Part shown: piece after piece, positions 1 through 11,526 of the stretch
How the letters are laid out: each line of letters begins with the position of its first letter
Position numbering within the stretch: position 1 is the stretch's first letter
Origin: Hypsibius dujardini
Lineage: Eukaryota > Tardigrada > Eutardigrada > Parachela > Hypsibiidae
Direction of reading: 5' to 3'
NCBI GenBank assembly: GCA_001579985.1
Contig: LRSR01008870.1
Span: 1-35,703, forward strand
DNA length: 35,703 nt
The notes under the pieces: generated by a model
Told to the model about the DNA's origin: nothing
Database searches by the model: none
What the model saw: only the letters and a program-made list of their open reading frames with translations
Position numbers and translations under genes: made by a program

Positions 1-318
1 TATATATATTTTAATCACTCTCTATCATCGATCAATCAAGTACCCGCTTCATCACATAAAAAATCGCTGATTCTAAAACGCACTCCCATCGTTTCCATCT
101 TCCGACCTGACAAAAAAACTGCAGAAATTAAACTTATAAATTACTTCCGAATTTTTTTTTATGTTTTAAATACCAAAAACACCCACGAAAACTGTAGAAA
201 ACAACGGGAAATCCTTTCGATAATAAAGCGATCCCAACGTTGATTTTCATCAGACGCGAGACTGATTGATTGATTGAGGGTATTGTTTTTCGCGACTTTT
301 CTCTCGCCTCCGCCTCAC

Positions 319-774
319 CTGATCTTTTTGGGCGTGCCTCAACTTATCCCTCGCAGTCCGGGCGCTCTGCAGTATCTGCTGGAGACATCCCTCCTTCTGC
401 TCTTCCGTCAGGTCCCGCTCCCCCGTCAGCGCGCCCACCAACCGGGCGTGGTCGCGCATGTACTGCCGCATCAAGGCGGAGGCCTCATCCTCCGCGCAGG
501 TCTTAGGGCTTAATCCAGGCACCACGATACCGGTCCCCGGCGTCGTCCCATCTTCCTGCACCCTCCGCGAACACTCCCCCGGACTCTCCGGCTGCACCTT
601 CAACACCTCCCCCGTGGACTGGTCCATCGGACTGCCCGACCCAGACGTGGTGTCTATGTCCGCCGCGATCGTGTCTGTGTCTGTCTGGATGGTGTCTGTG
701 GCGGGCGCAGCGGCGACAGACGTTGTCTGAGCGGTGAGAATCTTGCAGGGCGTGCTTTTACGCCGCGATGGCAT
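319..774 (-). CDS. Hypothetical protein, 5' coding exon (partial)
   Basis: An ATG at 774 opens 152 codons that end exactly at a donor-like AG/GTGAGG (intron begins at 318). Without splicing the frame stops at 250. The product begins MPSRRKSTPC, has a Thr/Ala/Asp-rich stretch (about residues 17-50), a Pro/Gly-rich middle, and a charged helical C-terminal part (about 105-152, LMRQYMRDHARLVGAL then many Glu, Lys and Gln). I do not recognise a family. The first base of the ATG is preceded within 2 nt by a pyrimidine-rich acceptor-like site (TTTCTCCTTTCTAG), so an upstream non-coding exon or leader is possible. The putative intron carries a TGAT-type repeat at 263-277, like introns of the recognised genes to the right. 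The remaining exons should lie at lower coordinates or outside the window; 1-250 is AT-rich and shows no clear second exon. Codon variety and absence of repeats argue for real coding, but this is inference. Confidence 0.4.
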
Positions 775-1442
775 CTCTAGAAAGGAGAAACTGTGAGAGT
801 GAGTGCGAGAAAACACGCGGGGTTCTTCAAAACTGTGGTACAGACAGGTATAGGCAGACAGGCAGACAGGCAGACAATGGACAGGCGTACCATAGGCAGG
901 GTGGCCTTTTTTAGCGAGATTCAACTGCGATTCGTCGGCGGGGCTGATTGCGATCGGCTAATCTCTCTTTACTCACACCACAATTGGCTCGATCTATGTG
1001 TGTGTGTGTGTCCCGTGTCTGTCTGTGGCTGCCTATGGGCAAGGGGGTTTTTTGTTTGCCGCAATATAACTGTGTCTACTTTTGTCATAGGCATACGTAT
1101 GGTCTCTGTCTCACTCGATAAACATCTTACAAGAATGGCGATTCACTTTTCGCAGTCGCGCGCGGCGGACTGTGGGTTTTGTTGTCTGCGTACAATGTAT
1201 ATGTGGATGAAGTAAATGACTTTGCCTGTGTCGACAAAAGATAAAGTTGAAAGAATAAAGAGACCTCTTTTGTACATACTGACTGTATAGTCAACATGCC
1301 TTTGCTGTGTGTGGGGCTGATGAGTTGTTTTTTTTCTTTTCTGCGAAGCTATGCAAAGTGGCAAGCGGGACCTGAACGGTTAAGTTCGGGGAACCTCTTC
1401 GTGAACCTCTTCGTGCCTGCCTGAGTGAACGATGCCTGCCTA

Positions 1443-1444
<2 letters not shown>

Positions 1445-1478
<34 letters not shown>
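1445..1478. repeat. (TGTC)n microsatellite
   Basis: About eight uninterrupted copies of the TGTC tetranucleotide, with degenerate copies continuing to about 1570. Confidence 0.9.
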
Positions 1479-2068
1479 CCTCTTTGTCGGTCTATCTATC
1501 TGTCTGCATAAATGTCTGTATGTATGTCTGTATTCCTGTATTTCTGCCATTTCTCACTTGTCTGCCTGCTTGTGTTATTAGTATGCCTGTCCTCTAAATA
1601 GCGCCTTATTGCGGATCAAACTGAACATATGGCCCTGTCCAGACGAACACGCAACAACAGGGAATCTTTCTTTCCGGCCGAGAACAATTCCTGTTATTGT
1701 CACACTCTACATTTGTTACAGCATCTGCTGTTTGCGCCTGTCCGCCTGAAGGCACAACAAAGTGTTTGATTCAGATTTTATATTTGCCATCTATAATAGT
1801 GAGCAGCACAAACACAGACAGACAGACAGGCGCGGTGCCTTTCTAAACTTGCTAACAACTGGACAGTCAAAATGGAAAACAACAACTCCCAAGGCAGAGG
1901 CAGTAGTCAGTCGTACAGGCAGAACTTTCAGGGCGTTGACCATGTTGTTACCGCTTTATGTCTGTAACTACCAAAAGGATTGCACCATTTCAGACGATTT
2001 AAATTTAGAACAAAGATTCACACCGCGGCGTGCCGGAGCAAAACAACATCTTCAAGACGTCTCACAGT

Positions 2069-2090
2069 CACACACACACACACACACACA
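2069..2090. repeat. (CA)n microsatellite
   Basis: An uninterrupted CA dinucleotide run of about 22 bases, followed by degenerate GACACACA. Confidence 0.9.
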
Positions 2091-2590
2091 GACACACATA
2101 CGCGCTCCGGAATCAAACAAACTGATAATCGCTTTGCTCTTTCGTCCCTCACTTCTCCGTCGCTTTGGCGAACAATTTTTGAACCTCTATTTTCGAGTCT
2201 CAACTTACTACTGTGGCTCCGTATTATGATGTACATTGGTTATATGGTAAAGCACATCAATCGCTCATCCAACAAAACAGCTATAATTAGCTCTTGGATG
2301 AGCAGCAGTGCCCAGGCCGCCGGATCTCATAACAGCGGAAAAATGCAATTCCAAAGACAAATATTTGCCTTTTAATGTGCGAGATTATTTTCGGTGACTG
2401 TTGTTTTGTTCTAAAATGACGAAGGAACAAGAAACCTAAAACTCGGTCTCTGTTCTGGTTTGTCTGACTAACAAGCGAAAATACTCTTGATTGTCTACAT
2501 GCCTGCCTGTCTGCGAGTTTGCTTTTCTGCCTGACCAACCTTCCGACTGCTTGCCTGTCTGCGTCTTTGTCTATCTGTCTGTGTTTGTGT

Positions 2591-2607
2591 CTGCTGCTGC
2601 TGCTGCC

Positions 2608-2652
<45 letters not shown>

Positions 2653-2653
2653 G
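2591..2653. repeat. (CTG)5 plus (CTGT)n compound microsatellite
   Basis: Five CTG triplets run directly into about twelve CTGT units. Degenerate CTGT copies flank it from about 2495 to 2690. Confidence 0.9.
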
Positions 2654-3080
2654 CCGAGTCGTCTCATTGATTGTCTGTCTGTCCCTAAGTCGCATCTACT
2701 TAGGCAGAACGCTCTAGCTTTTTAATCCGCCCTAAACTGCTGCATCCAGCGTCGCATTGGCTTCACAAAAAGCGGAACACAAAGGATCGCGTAAAAAAAC
2801 AAGCTGCTGCGTCTCGATAATCCGAGATGGTGTCTGCGTGTGTGCTGTGTGTGTATGCCTTGAGAGTGCACTTTTCCTTAATTGAAACAAGCTGTCCCAT
2901 TGTCCCGAACAAAACACAGTTAAAGTATACTGTGAACCGGGCGAAACAGACACATGAGATGGTGATGGTACCGTACCACCACGCCGCTTGAAAATCAACT
3001 GGCCAAAACGATTGAACGTCCGTAGCGGTTCATTAAATTAAGATAACGCATAAGTGGCAACTACTTTGCACAACAATAAA

Positions 3081-3163
3081 GGCTCTCTCGCTGCCGGAGA
3101 ATGCCATCTTTTGTTATGCAAGAGACTCGCGCGGAGTCTCTCCGCGAATGCGGGGAGAGAGCC
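3081..3163. other. Multi-branched inverted repeat (possible structured RNA or cruciform)
   Basis: GGCTCTCTC (3081-3089) is perfectly complementary to GAGAGAGCC (3155-3163). Inside, AGAGACTC (121-128 of the 3 kb block) pairs with GAGTCTCT (134-141) around a GCGCG loop. An alternative hairpin pairs the CTCCGC at 3140-3145 with the GCGGGG at 3150-3155. No tRNA boxes are visible. Confidence 0.4.
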
Positions 3164-5660
3164 TGTTGAGATAGTTCACTCAGGCGGAAGACATTTTTTT
3201 GTTGCGCGGGCTGATAATAAAGCTGTGTGAGGAAAACTTTTCAGCAGCCCGTTTGATCTGTAAAAGGAATTGTCTGGTTGGTTGTTCTGTCTCGTCTTGC
3301 AGTAAGTTGCCATGTTTGTTCGCATGACAGTTTATTCTTCTTGGGTATATGGATCTCTTAGGTTCTTGCTAGACTCGTTGTTTGTATGTATGCCTGTCTG
3401 CTTGTCTGCCTGTTTATCTGTCTGTCCGTCTGTTTGTCTGTCTGTTTTCGATTTCTCCATGTACCTGTCTATCTATATGTCTGGTTAGTTGTATGCGTGT
3501 CTGTCTTTCTGTTGGTCTATCTGTCTTGTCTATCTATCTGTGCCTGTATCTGTCCACTGCCTTTGGAAGTGTTTCAAACCGATCACAGATGTCTGTCTGT
3601 AAGGACTGACGATGCATCAGGCGTGTCTGCGTCAAGTAAATCCATTTGCTGCAACATCAACCAACGTCCTGCTGTTAATCTTCAAGAGCGCCACCTATAC
3701 ACGCAAATTTGGCGCTTTGTTGTCTAGCCATTTTTGCAGTTACTTACTCAGATTACCACAGTCTCTCAATTAATTCGATATCAATCGTCAATGAATCTTA
3801 AAAAGTACCTGACTAAAAACTCTGTCTGCCTGCTGTCTGTTTGCCTGTTGGTTCGTTTATCTGTCTATCTGTCTGTCCTTCCTGCCTAGCTGTTTGTATT
3901 GTCTGTGTGCCTAATATTTGCCTATATGTCTAGCCTGTCGTGTCTGTCTGTCTCATGATCTGATTGTCTTGACTGCCTGTCCAACATTTATCCGTATGTC
4001 TGGATGTCTGGAAGTTTTGGCCGTAGTAAACACCGTCCAGACAGACCCCCTCAGAACCGTCGTCTTTCTTCCCTATTATCTTTCAGCGTGTCTGTTGTTC
4101 TGCGGCTGGGAAAGCGTCCTGCTGATTACACTACCACTGCCCTCTCCCCTCTCACGCAATCGAGACCGGATGCACATATGTTGCGACTCTCTCTACGCAC
4201 TCCATGCACGCCCCGATCCATCCCCACAACAATCTAAACTCAACTTCTACGCCGCCAGCAGGACAAGAGAAGATTTTACAATAGTTTAAACTATGGCCTG
4301 AATTGTCTCAAGTCATAAGGAGAGAGAGAGGCAGGCAGACAGACAGACAGACAAACAAGGGATAATCTCCCCCTCTTGATGAGAACAGAGTCAACGGAAA
4401 CAGCCGATTGAGTTATAAGTGTTGCCGATGTAAAATTGCGCTTCAGTTCACAGTCAAACTCTGTGGGAAAGGAACAATGGCTGGCTTGTTTCTTCGATCG
4501 AGATCACTATGTGTTCCAGGCAGGGGAAGGAACACAGACAATGATGTCTGTTTTTTCTCTCTACAATGTCTATGTGTCTATATAGGGGCCTGCAGCCTTG
4601 ACAATGGGCAAACAATCAGGAAACGCCGACGTCAGCGCGCACGTTCTATAGACATCAATCTGACATATGCCTCGAGAACAAACATTACGGGAGAAAAGAG
4701 CGAGCGATTGAAAAATAAAGAACACAGTCGGTTTGTTAGACAATAGTTAAGCGATTTATCCGCGCCTGATTGAGAGCCAAGAGACGATTCAGGCAAGAGC
4801 AAACAAGTCTTATTCTTTGATGCCAGGACGATGCAGGCAGACAATGTCTGTGTTTGGGACTGTCTGCGGCTGTGCTTGTATCCCTGTCTGTATCTGTGTT
4901 TGTATCTGCGTCTATGTCTATGTCTTTGACTGTGACTGTGTTTGTGTGTCTGTGCCTTGTGTCTGTGTTTATGTCCGTGACTGTGTCCCATGTCTGTGTA
5001 TGTGTCTGTGCCTGTGTCTGTACGTGTGCCAATTCCTGTGTGGCTGATTGTATCACCACGTATTCTGCGCTGTTTGCATCTGAATTGAGACCATTTGTCT
5101 GGTGGTTGTTATAAAAAACACAAGCCCTTGTCTACACTTGTCCTCTATGACGTGATGGGTCTTTGAATTGGGCTTCAAGATAGTTGCAGATTGCGGATTA
5201 TATTGAAGTGACGGGTACGTATGTATTATTGCAAGACAGGGATCCACGCTTGATGGCAAGTCTTTGTGGAAAAATCAAACGGTCTGGTCGCGAACGATGG
5301 ACACGATGCTTGGGAAACCTGCTGACTGACGAGACTTGAGAGTGTGGTTTGTTTTGTGGCCGTCTGCACGGCTCATCGTGAAAGAAAAGGTCTTGTCTGT
5401 CTTCTGTCTTCATCACTCTTTTTCGGCATATGATGTGTCGCAATAAAGCAAACAATTAAACAAGCACACTGTCTTAACGCTTGAGATATTTTTATATTTA
5501 GATATGTCGATCGGCAGGATTGCGAGCGCGCGTTGTTCACGATTTCCTGGCGCAGCGATTTGAGTGCTTCGTGCAGTGTGTGTACGTAAGCACCTAAAGG
5601 TTAGACCTCGTGGTCATGTCTTACGTCGCCAAACTGGCTCGGCAAGAGTCTCTCTGCTTA
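3164..5660. other. Gene-poor stretch rich in degenerate CTGT repeat
   Basis: CTGT-type degenerate runs at about 3380-3610, 3820-3960 and 4840-5045, with GA and GACA runs near 4320-4352. Short AGACAAT(G)TGTCTG-like dyads occur near 4540 and 4835. No recognisable coding exon was found on either strand. Confidence 0.55.
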
Positions 5661-5667
5661 TGTGCTG

Positions 5668-5668
5668 C

Positions 5669-5705
<37 letters not shown>

Positions 5706-5836
5706 GCTGTCTGTCTGTCTGTCTGTCTGCCTGTCTGCCTGTCTGCCTGTTTGTCCTGCCTGCCTGCCTTTGTTCTGCCTGTCTCTGTTCTGCATGTCTG
5801 TCTGTCCTGCCTGCCTGCTTGCTTGTTTGCCTACCT
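5668..5836. repeat. (CTGT)n/(CTGC)n microsatellite
   Basis: A long CTGT run degrading rightward into CTGC-type copies. All three forward frames are open through it as Cys/Leu/Ser/Val repeats, which is an artefact of the 4-bp period. Confidence 0.9.
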
Positions 5837-6057
5837 GTAGGTTACATTACTAAGTAGCAATCCCCTCCTTCGATTGACTCAACAAAACGTCTTCGATCGT
5901 CCTCGTCTAATCCGTCACACTTTTCGATTCCTTCAAACAACACACGGTGGCAGCGTTTTCCTCGAGACAATAATAATGTCGCCTCTTTAAACCCATAACA
6001 TTCCTTTGCCGCCTCAAATACATAACTCTTGCCCCTATAACAACGAATCCATCTCAC

Positions 6058-7232
6058 AAAGGATCATCATCACCGTCGTCCCCGTCGCCGAAATCACAGA
6101 CAAACACACACACACAATTCACAAGTCACAGACAAACACACATACTGCTCCCATAGGTAGAGCTACTGCACATCATATATAACTTCTGCTCATATTTTCC
6201 CACACGATGTGGTGTGTCTGTGTCTGTGCGCGCCGCTGTTTGTTCTTGGGCTTTTAAAACGTATTTTTACGATTACTACCGGAACGTTCAGTAGCCCACA
6301 CCGCACACCGACAATACCCCCTGTGTAAGGTGTAACTACCGAAACTCGAATAGATAAAGCCAATCCTCGAAGAAGCCTCTCCAAGACTCATATATATATA
6401 TATATATATATACAACAATAACATTTTCATTTTTACTACGTTGCATTGTTCTGTTCCGCTTACCTGGACACAGCGGCCATCTTCTCAAGCTTCCTCACAG
6501 ACAAATCACAGACATCATACAGCTGACCCAATGACCATTCAGATAGAAGGTACGCGGTATGTCCAAGAGGTTCCGCACGATTCAGACAATAAAAATTGCT
6601 CGCCGCTTTTGATGGGGAAAGACACAGACACGACTGGTGCTATTGTTGTCTGCATGTATGGTGGTACTTTTATGTGACCATTTATATGTCTATGGAAAAG
6701 AGATTTTAAAGTTACGGAATGGCAGTCTCTCTCTTCTCCCCCAAACACGAAACAGGAATTTTCATTGAAAGGCCGCGCTTCAAACTTCTGTATATGACTG
6801 TACCGGTTGTTTAAGGCAGAGGCACTGTATTCGAGGAATTCGAACGTGTTCGTTGAGCTGCGTTCTGTTTATGGACACAAACAGACGCGATGCACAATCG
6901 GCCCACGTTCTTCCCCAGGAAAGGGGAGGATGATCAACCAAATCTTGTCGTAATTCGGGGGAGATAAAATGGGCGAGACTACGCATCTCTCTCTCTCTCT
7001 CTCTCTCTCTGTGCAAACTCTACACAAGTACACCTTTGTGCATAACAATAATATTTTAGCCGGCGCGACTACAAATCAATATTAGAGAAGTCATCATTGT
7101 TATGGGGCCAATTAGAACGCAGTTTTGATTAGGACATTTTTATCTCAATTGTGGACGGGTAAATATCACGGCTTGTTTGAGTTGTACCCGTTTCATGAAA
7201 AATGGCTTCTATTTTTTCACCTTTATTTTTGT
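6058..7232. other. Non-coding stretch with TA and CT dinucleotide runs
   Basis: Contains (TA)n at 6390-6412 and (CT)n at 6986-7010. Short open frames in the interval show no recognisable domain and no consistent splice sites. Confidence 0.5.
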
Positions 7233-7346
7233 AAGGGGGGACCCTTAGGGAACATTGTTAATTTATTACCGGTATTTTCATTTTCCAAAGGGGGGACCCT
7301 TACGATTTTTCTCTTCTGGAAAATGCAATTGTAAGGGGGGACCCTT
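7233..7346. repeat. Three copies of a palindromic G-run motif
   Basis: The 14-mer AAGGGGGGACCCTT occurs at 7233-7246, 7288-7301 and 7333-7346, spaced 55 and 45 bp apart. Its ends (AAGGG/CCCTT) are self-complementary around a short G/A centre. A related G-run follows near 7400. Confidence 0.85.
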
Positions 7347-7914
7347 GCTAAACAAATCTTACTTTTAGGCAAAACCGATAGATACAAGACAGTAGACCAG
7401 CAAGGGGGGGGGGACGTTGTCAAAGTGAACTGATTTTGCGTCCAATCTACAGGGTAGGCATTGTCGTCGAAAGGGTTCATCATCACAGTACAATGGACCA
7501 ATGTGGGTCGAGATTCCCTGTCGCGGTCGTATTGTCTGGATCAGGTTCGTTTATTCTGCGTTTCAGCTCACAACAGCGATATGATAACCTCTCTCCCTCT
7601 CCGTAACCTAATCGTAGGATCCGTATCTTCGTTTGTCTGTGTGTCTGTGACCTGTATATACGATGTGCCTGCGCGGCACACTCCTCGTGCAGAAAACAAA
7701 GTCTGCGTTATCTGGACTCTGCGGTTGACTGTGTGTACACACTCACACACAAAATCTGGACAATTAAAGAGCAACATCTTCCGCCGCCCTTTTAATTGCA
7801 GACATGGATTGCACGTGTCGTTTGACCCCTCAGCGGCAAACAACGACACGACACCCGCGAGCCTGTTGTCTGTGATAAAGACACTCCTGAAGTGTAAACG
7901 TGTATAGACCAGCC
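7347..7914. other. No recognisable gene
   Basis: A 148-codon plus frame (7461-7907) and a 117-codon minus frame (7568-7921) overlap here. Neither shows a known domain or a persuasive splice context. The interval leads into the 21-22 bp array. Confidence 0.45.
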
Positions 7915-8430
7915 CAGACAATAGTATCTGAAAGAAAGACAGTCATGTCTGATCCGAGAACAATGTCTGGACATTCAGACAATCATGTCTAAGCTTACGA
8001 CAGACATGTCTTGACCCACCACAGGAATGTCTGAAAGCCACAATATCCATGTGTGAACATTCAGACAATCGTGTCTGAGCCTAAGGCAGACGCGTCTTAA
8101 CCGAGCACAATTGTGTCTGAAACACAAGATAGTCATGTCTGAATATTCACCATATCACGTCTGAATCAAGGATAGACATGCCTTAACTCAACATGATTCT
8201 GCCTGACCTATCTACCAAGCTGTTTGTGAAAAAAGAAACACAAGTCTGGGCCCTGAGACATCGATATCATGTCTAAACTTGAACTGGGCATGGCTGAACT
8301 CTCAGACAATCACAGCTGCACACACAGATGTTATGTCTGATGCCTTAAAAAACAATGCTCGAACCGCAGTAAAGCCTGTCTGAGGCCTCAGACAAGCCAT
8401 TTCTATGTTAGAGACAATCATGTTTGAAGA
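7915..8430. repeat. Degenerate 21-22 bp tandem dyad array (about 24 units, 86-bp higher-order period)
   Basis: The dyad-like core AGACAATCATGTCTGA recurs. The GTCT (or variant) element begins at 7926, 7947, 7965, 7987, 8008, 8029, 8051, 8073, 8094, 8115, 8137, 8159, 8180 and 8201, so the spacing is almost always 21 or 22. After one slip near 8271 the register continues at about 8292, 8314, 8335, 8357, 8378, 8401 and 8422. A longer unit beginning ACATTCAGAC/ATATTCAC recurs at 7971, 8057 and 8143, exactly 86 bp apart, equal to four short units. Units are diverged, so this is an old satellite or a binding-site array rather than a fresh microsatellite. It is not a CRISPR array. Confidence 0.8.
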
Positions 8431-9299
8431 TTGAGCTTACCGACTGGACGAAACAGCTGACCAGTGGACATTCCTGCGGTGTCTTCAGGCTTCCGACACA
8501 AAGGCGTCGTCCGGACACTGTTGTTTAAAACGAGGTCAAAACGTGTCTGTGGTAGTCAGAAAAGGCTGACTGTCTGGGGTGCGGAAGAATGGATTGGCAA
8601 AGTAGTAAGAGAGTCACAGGCAGAGAGAGAGAGACAATGACCAATCTTTACGGCTTGCACAGGCTTCTTCGAACTCGTGAAACGCCGCACCACCACAGAT
8701 ATTATAACGACTTAGAGAGAAGATATGAGAATGCCTTTTCTCTCTGCCTTAATAATAATGCGCAACATTTTGTCGGACTTTATGTGCCTGTTATTCAAGC
8801 AAGGCCCGAAACTCGAAATGGGCCTGAGCGCTATTTTGTGCTCCATCCTAAATTTGAACAACGGAGAGAAGGGTCCGCTTCTTATTGGGTTATAAGGAGC
8901 GCAGGCTTGGCGTCTTCGTCTCTCTTTTTTAATAACCCCGACGTATCACACAGACGCTATTGTGCCTGGCGTGTCTGTCTGTATAAAAGCGAGAAAGAGA
9001 GAGAGAGGGGGAGATTTTAAAGTCTGTGTGAGCGAAAAATCGCCGCCCGCCTCCTCCTCCTCCCTCCTCCGAGAAGAATCTATTGTTAGCCTCTGTCCTG
9101 GCTGATCTGACTCTTGTCTCTGTCTGTCTGTCTGTCTGTGGTGTGGTAGACTTGAGTGAGTGCGGCATTTTGCATCATGCCGACGGTCCATTCATTGGAA
9201 GAGAGGGTATTCTTGGGGGTCGGTCGGTCGTACAAGGGCTGAAGTTCAGGGGAGGGTCAGAGAAGAGAGACCAAAAACAATGCTAAATAACTGAACAGA
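8431..9299. other. No recognisable gene
   Basis: A 143-codon plus frame at 8589-9020 has no repeat-like composition in its middle but no domain I know, and ends in a GA-rich run. A short (TGTC)n lies near 9117-9140. Confidence 0.4.
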
Positions 9300-9715
9300 A
9301 TTGAACAGACGACATGTAATTCGAACAGGCAAAGGATGAGCGAGACAAATAGATCAGCGGAAGAATAGGCAGACCCGGAGGCAGACAGTCAAGCTAGATT
9401 AAAACAGACAGACAGACAGAAAGACACTCAGACATACAGATTTAGATAGACACACAGGAAGACACACAGGCACGCAGACAAATAGGTACACAGGCAGGCC
9501 GGCAGACAACCAAACAGACAGACAGACCAGTACACTTGCAGACATTACAGACAAACATAATACTTACATACAAACATTTATACATACAGAAAAACAAACA
9601 AATAAAGAGACAGGCAAATAAACAGGCAGACCAACGGACTGACAGGCAGACAGTGAGACAGGTAGACAGACTGATAAGCAGGCAGGCAGGCAAGCAGGCA
9701 GGCAAGCAGAAGGAC
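9300..9715. repeat. Degenerate GACA/GGCA repeat block
   Basis: About 400 bases of interspersed AGACAGACAG, AGGCAGGCAG and ACAAACA words, with the purest stretches near 9402-9420 and 9676-9712. Confidence 0.85.
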
Positions 9716-10649
9716 ATCGAAGTCTTAGGCCTGGGCGTGGTTCATTAAGCGACTGTACACTCGAGCGGGCAGTAGAAGCCTGTTTCGAATTTGAGCCAAT
9801 AAACTAAAAAATAACGACCTAATGATATAACGACTACTGTGTGAAGAACAGAGAGAACGGGGTCCTCGAAGTCGCGAAAGGAATCACATCCATAAAAGGA
9901 GGCCATTATAGTGCACGCACAGAGGCTTGGGAGCGTATTTTTCTCTTATGCTCGTGATGGCTGCGATGGCTGTGTGCTTTCTTCTAATAATAACATTCCT
10001 ATAATCTGCTTGTCTTCGTCTGTTTATGCCTGAGCCGCCGCCGCCGCAAAAGAAAATGAGGTTTGATTAGACGGAAGACATAGGACGAAGGATGAGCTGC
10101 GCGTATGCAGAGAGAGAGAGAGGGAGAGAGGGAGAGAGAAAGCGTGGAGAGACAGTGGGGAATCTGCTGTTCTCGGCACAAAGTTTAAAATGCAAAGAGA
10201 TCTATGGACATTGCATCTCCTCGCGCGGTTCGAAATTGACAGCTTTTTAAAGATAGAACAGAGGCTCAACCACAAAAATCTCCTGTTGTGATCAAGACGC
10301 TCTTCTCTCTCTTGGACTTTCTCTCTGTCTGTCTTTCGAGGAGTTTAATAATTAGACAGCTCGATAGATAGGCAGACAGTGAGGAGATGCCTGGACGTAA
10401 GGGTAAAGGCGCGAAAACAGAAGGCCGGATTGAGTGTCTTGTGGTCCTGTATGCAATGAACACTTAATTCTATTTTTACCGCTTTAAATATTTTTCTGCT
10501 GGTCTTTGCGCTTTCTTCCGTGCAGTGTCCGCGTGGTCGATCCAATTGACTGACAAAGCTCTTCTATCATCAGGAAAAGTTTGACATGAAAAATGCACTC
10601 TTTCTCAGCCTAGGAGGAACAGGAAGCCTGTAAAATAGCATCTCGCAAG
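9716..10649. other. No recognisable gene
   Basis: Contains a GA-rich run near 10110-10140 and a CCG triplet patch near 10035. No frame with recognisable homology or good splice sites. Confidence 0.5.
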
Positions 10650-10777
10650 TGAGGTGTGTTTGCCTGTCTATCTATCTCTCTATCTGTTGTCTGTCTTCCT
10701 GTTTGTTTGTATATGTCTGTCGTGTCTGTCGTGTCTGTCGTGTCTGTCGTGTCTGTCTGTTGTTTGTCTGTCTGTTG

Positions 10778-10823
<46 letters not shown>

Positions 10824-10850
10824 GCTTGTTTGTCCGATTGTCTCTTTGTC
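10650..10850. repeat. CTGT microsatellite with an internal 9-bp tandem repeat
   Basis: A 9-bp unit (TGTCTGTCG) repeats about four times near 10715-10750. It is followed by a pure CTGT run at about 10780-10823 and degenerate flanks. Confidence 0.9.
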
Positions 10851-11492
10851 TGATCACGCTAGACACGACCTCCTAGCGATGCAATCACATCTCGCCTACT
10901 TATGCGAACCGACAATGGATTTCCCCCACTCCGAAAGATCATTTACGCTAAGAATGTGGCCAAACCAGATTTTCCCTTTGCCGCAAAGTGTCGTGAATTG
11001 TCCTCCACCGGAAAAAGGATGCACTCTCCACACGCACAGACGGGCAGACACAAGATACAGCGCTAACAATAAGCGATTCTGTCTGTCAAGTCAGGCATGA
11101 ATTTCCGAACTGAGAAAATGAGCAACAGCGACCCTCAGCTTCCTCACGAAACCAGTTGTCTGTACGGGTCTGTCTCTCTGCCTACTGTCTGTTTGTCGGG
11201 TACAACAATCGATTTCATGATTACTCCATTTTCAATATAGACAATCAACAATACAGTAGGCTTCTTCTTGTGGGATCAGCCCCACCAACACCACAATCGC
11301 AAATTCCGCTCTCGTGACTGTGTGCCTGACAACATTCGATTGCCTTTTTTTGATCAGTCAATGACAAATTCTAAGCAACGTGCCATTGTCTATGACGGCG
11401 CAGAACAGACAGACAGACAATGGAGTGTTAAAGAGCGATTGTGCCTGAGAGCGTTATTTCTTGCGACTTTGCCTGACATCAATGGGCACCTC

Positions 11493-11526
<34 letters not shown>

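Larger units (their letters stand above)
775..3080. other. Gene-poor stretch, no gene recognised
   Basis: Scattered CTGT/GACA runs and short open frames only. Frames over the repeats encode Cys-Leu-Ser-Val or Asp-Arg-Gln-Thr runs and are translation artefacts. A 155-codon plus-strand frame at 1762-2229 crosses a CA repeat and resembles nothing I know. Confidence 0.6.

Noticed and set aside
5564-5857. Long open frames encoding Cys-Leu-Ser-Val or Asp-Arg-Gln-Thr repeats here and at many other loci
   Set aside because: A 4-bp repeat without stop words is open in every frame of a strand. These are artefacts of TGTC/GACA microsatellites, not Cys-rich proteins.
5842-6051. A 70-codon minus-strand frame with protein-like composition (CYRGKSYVFEAAKECYGF and FVESIEGGD)
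   Set aside because: It has no upstream ATG, only a weak acceptor-like TGTGAG, and no recognisable homology. It could be a lost exon but is not supportable alone.
7915-8430. CRISPR-like alternation of repeats and spacers
   Set aside because: Units are diverged, there is no constant repeat with unique spacers, and the genome is eukaryotic.
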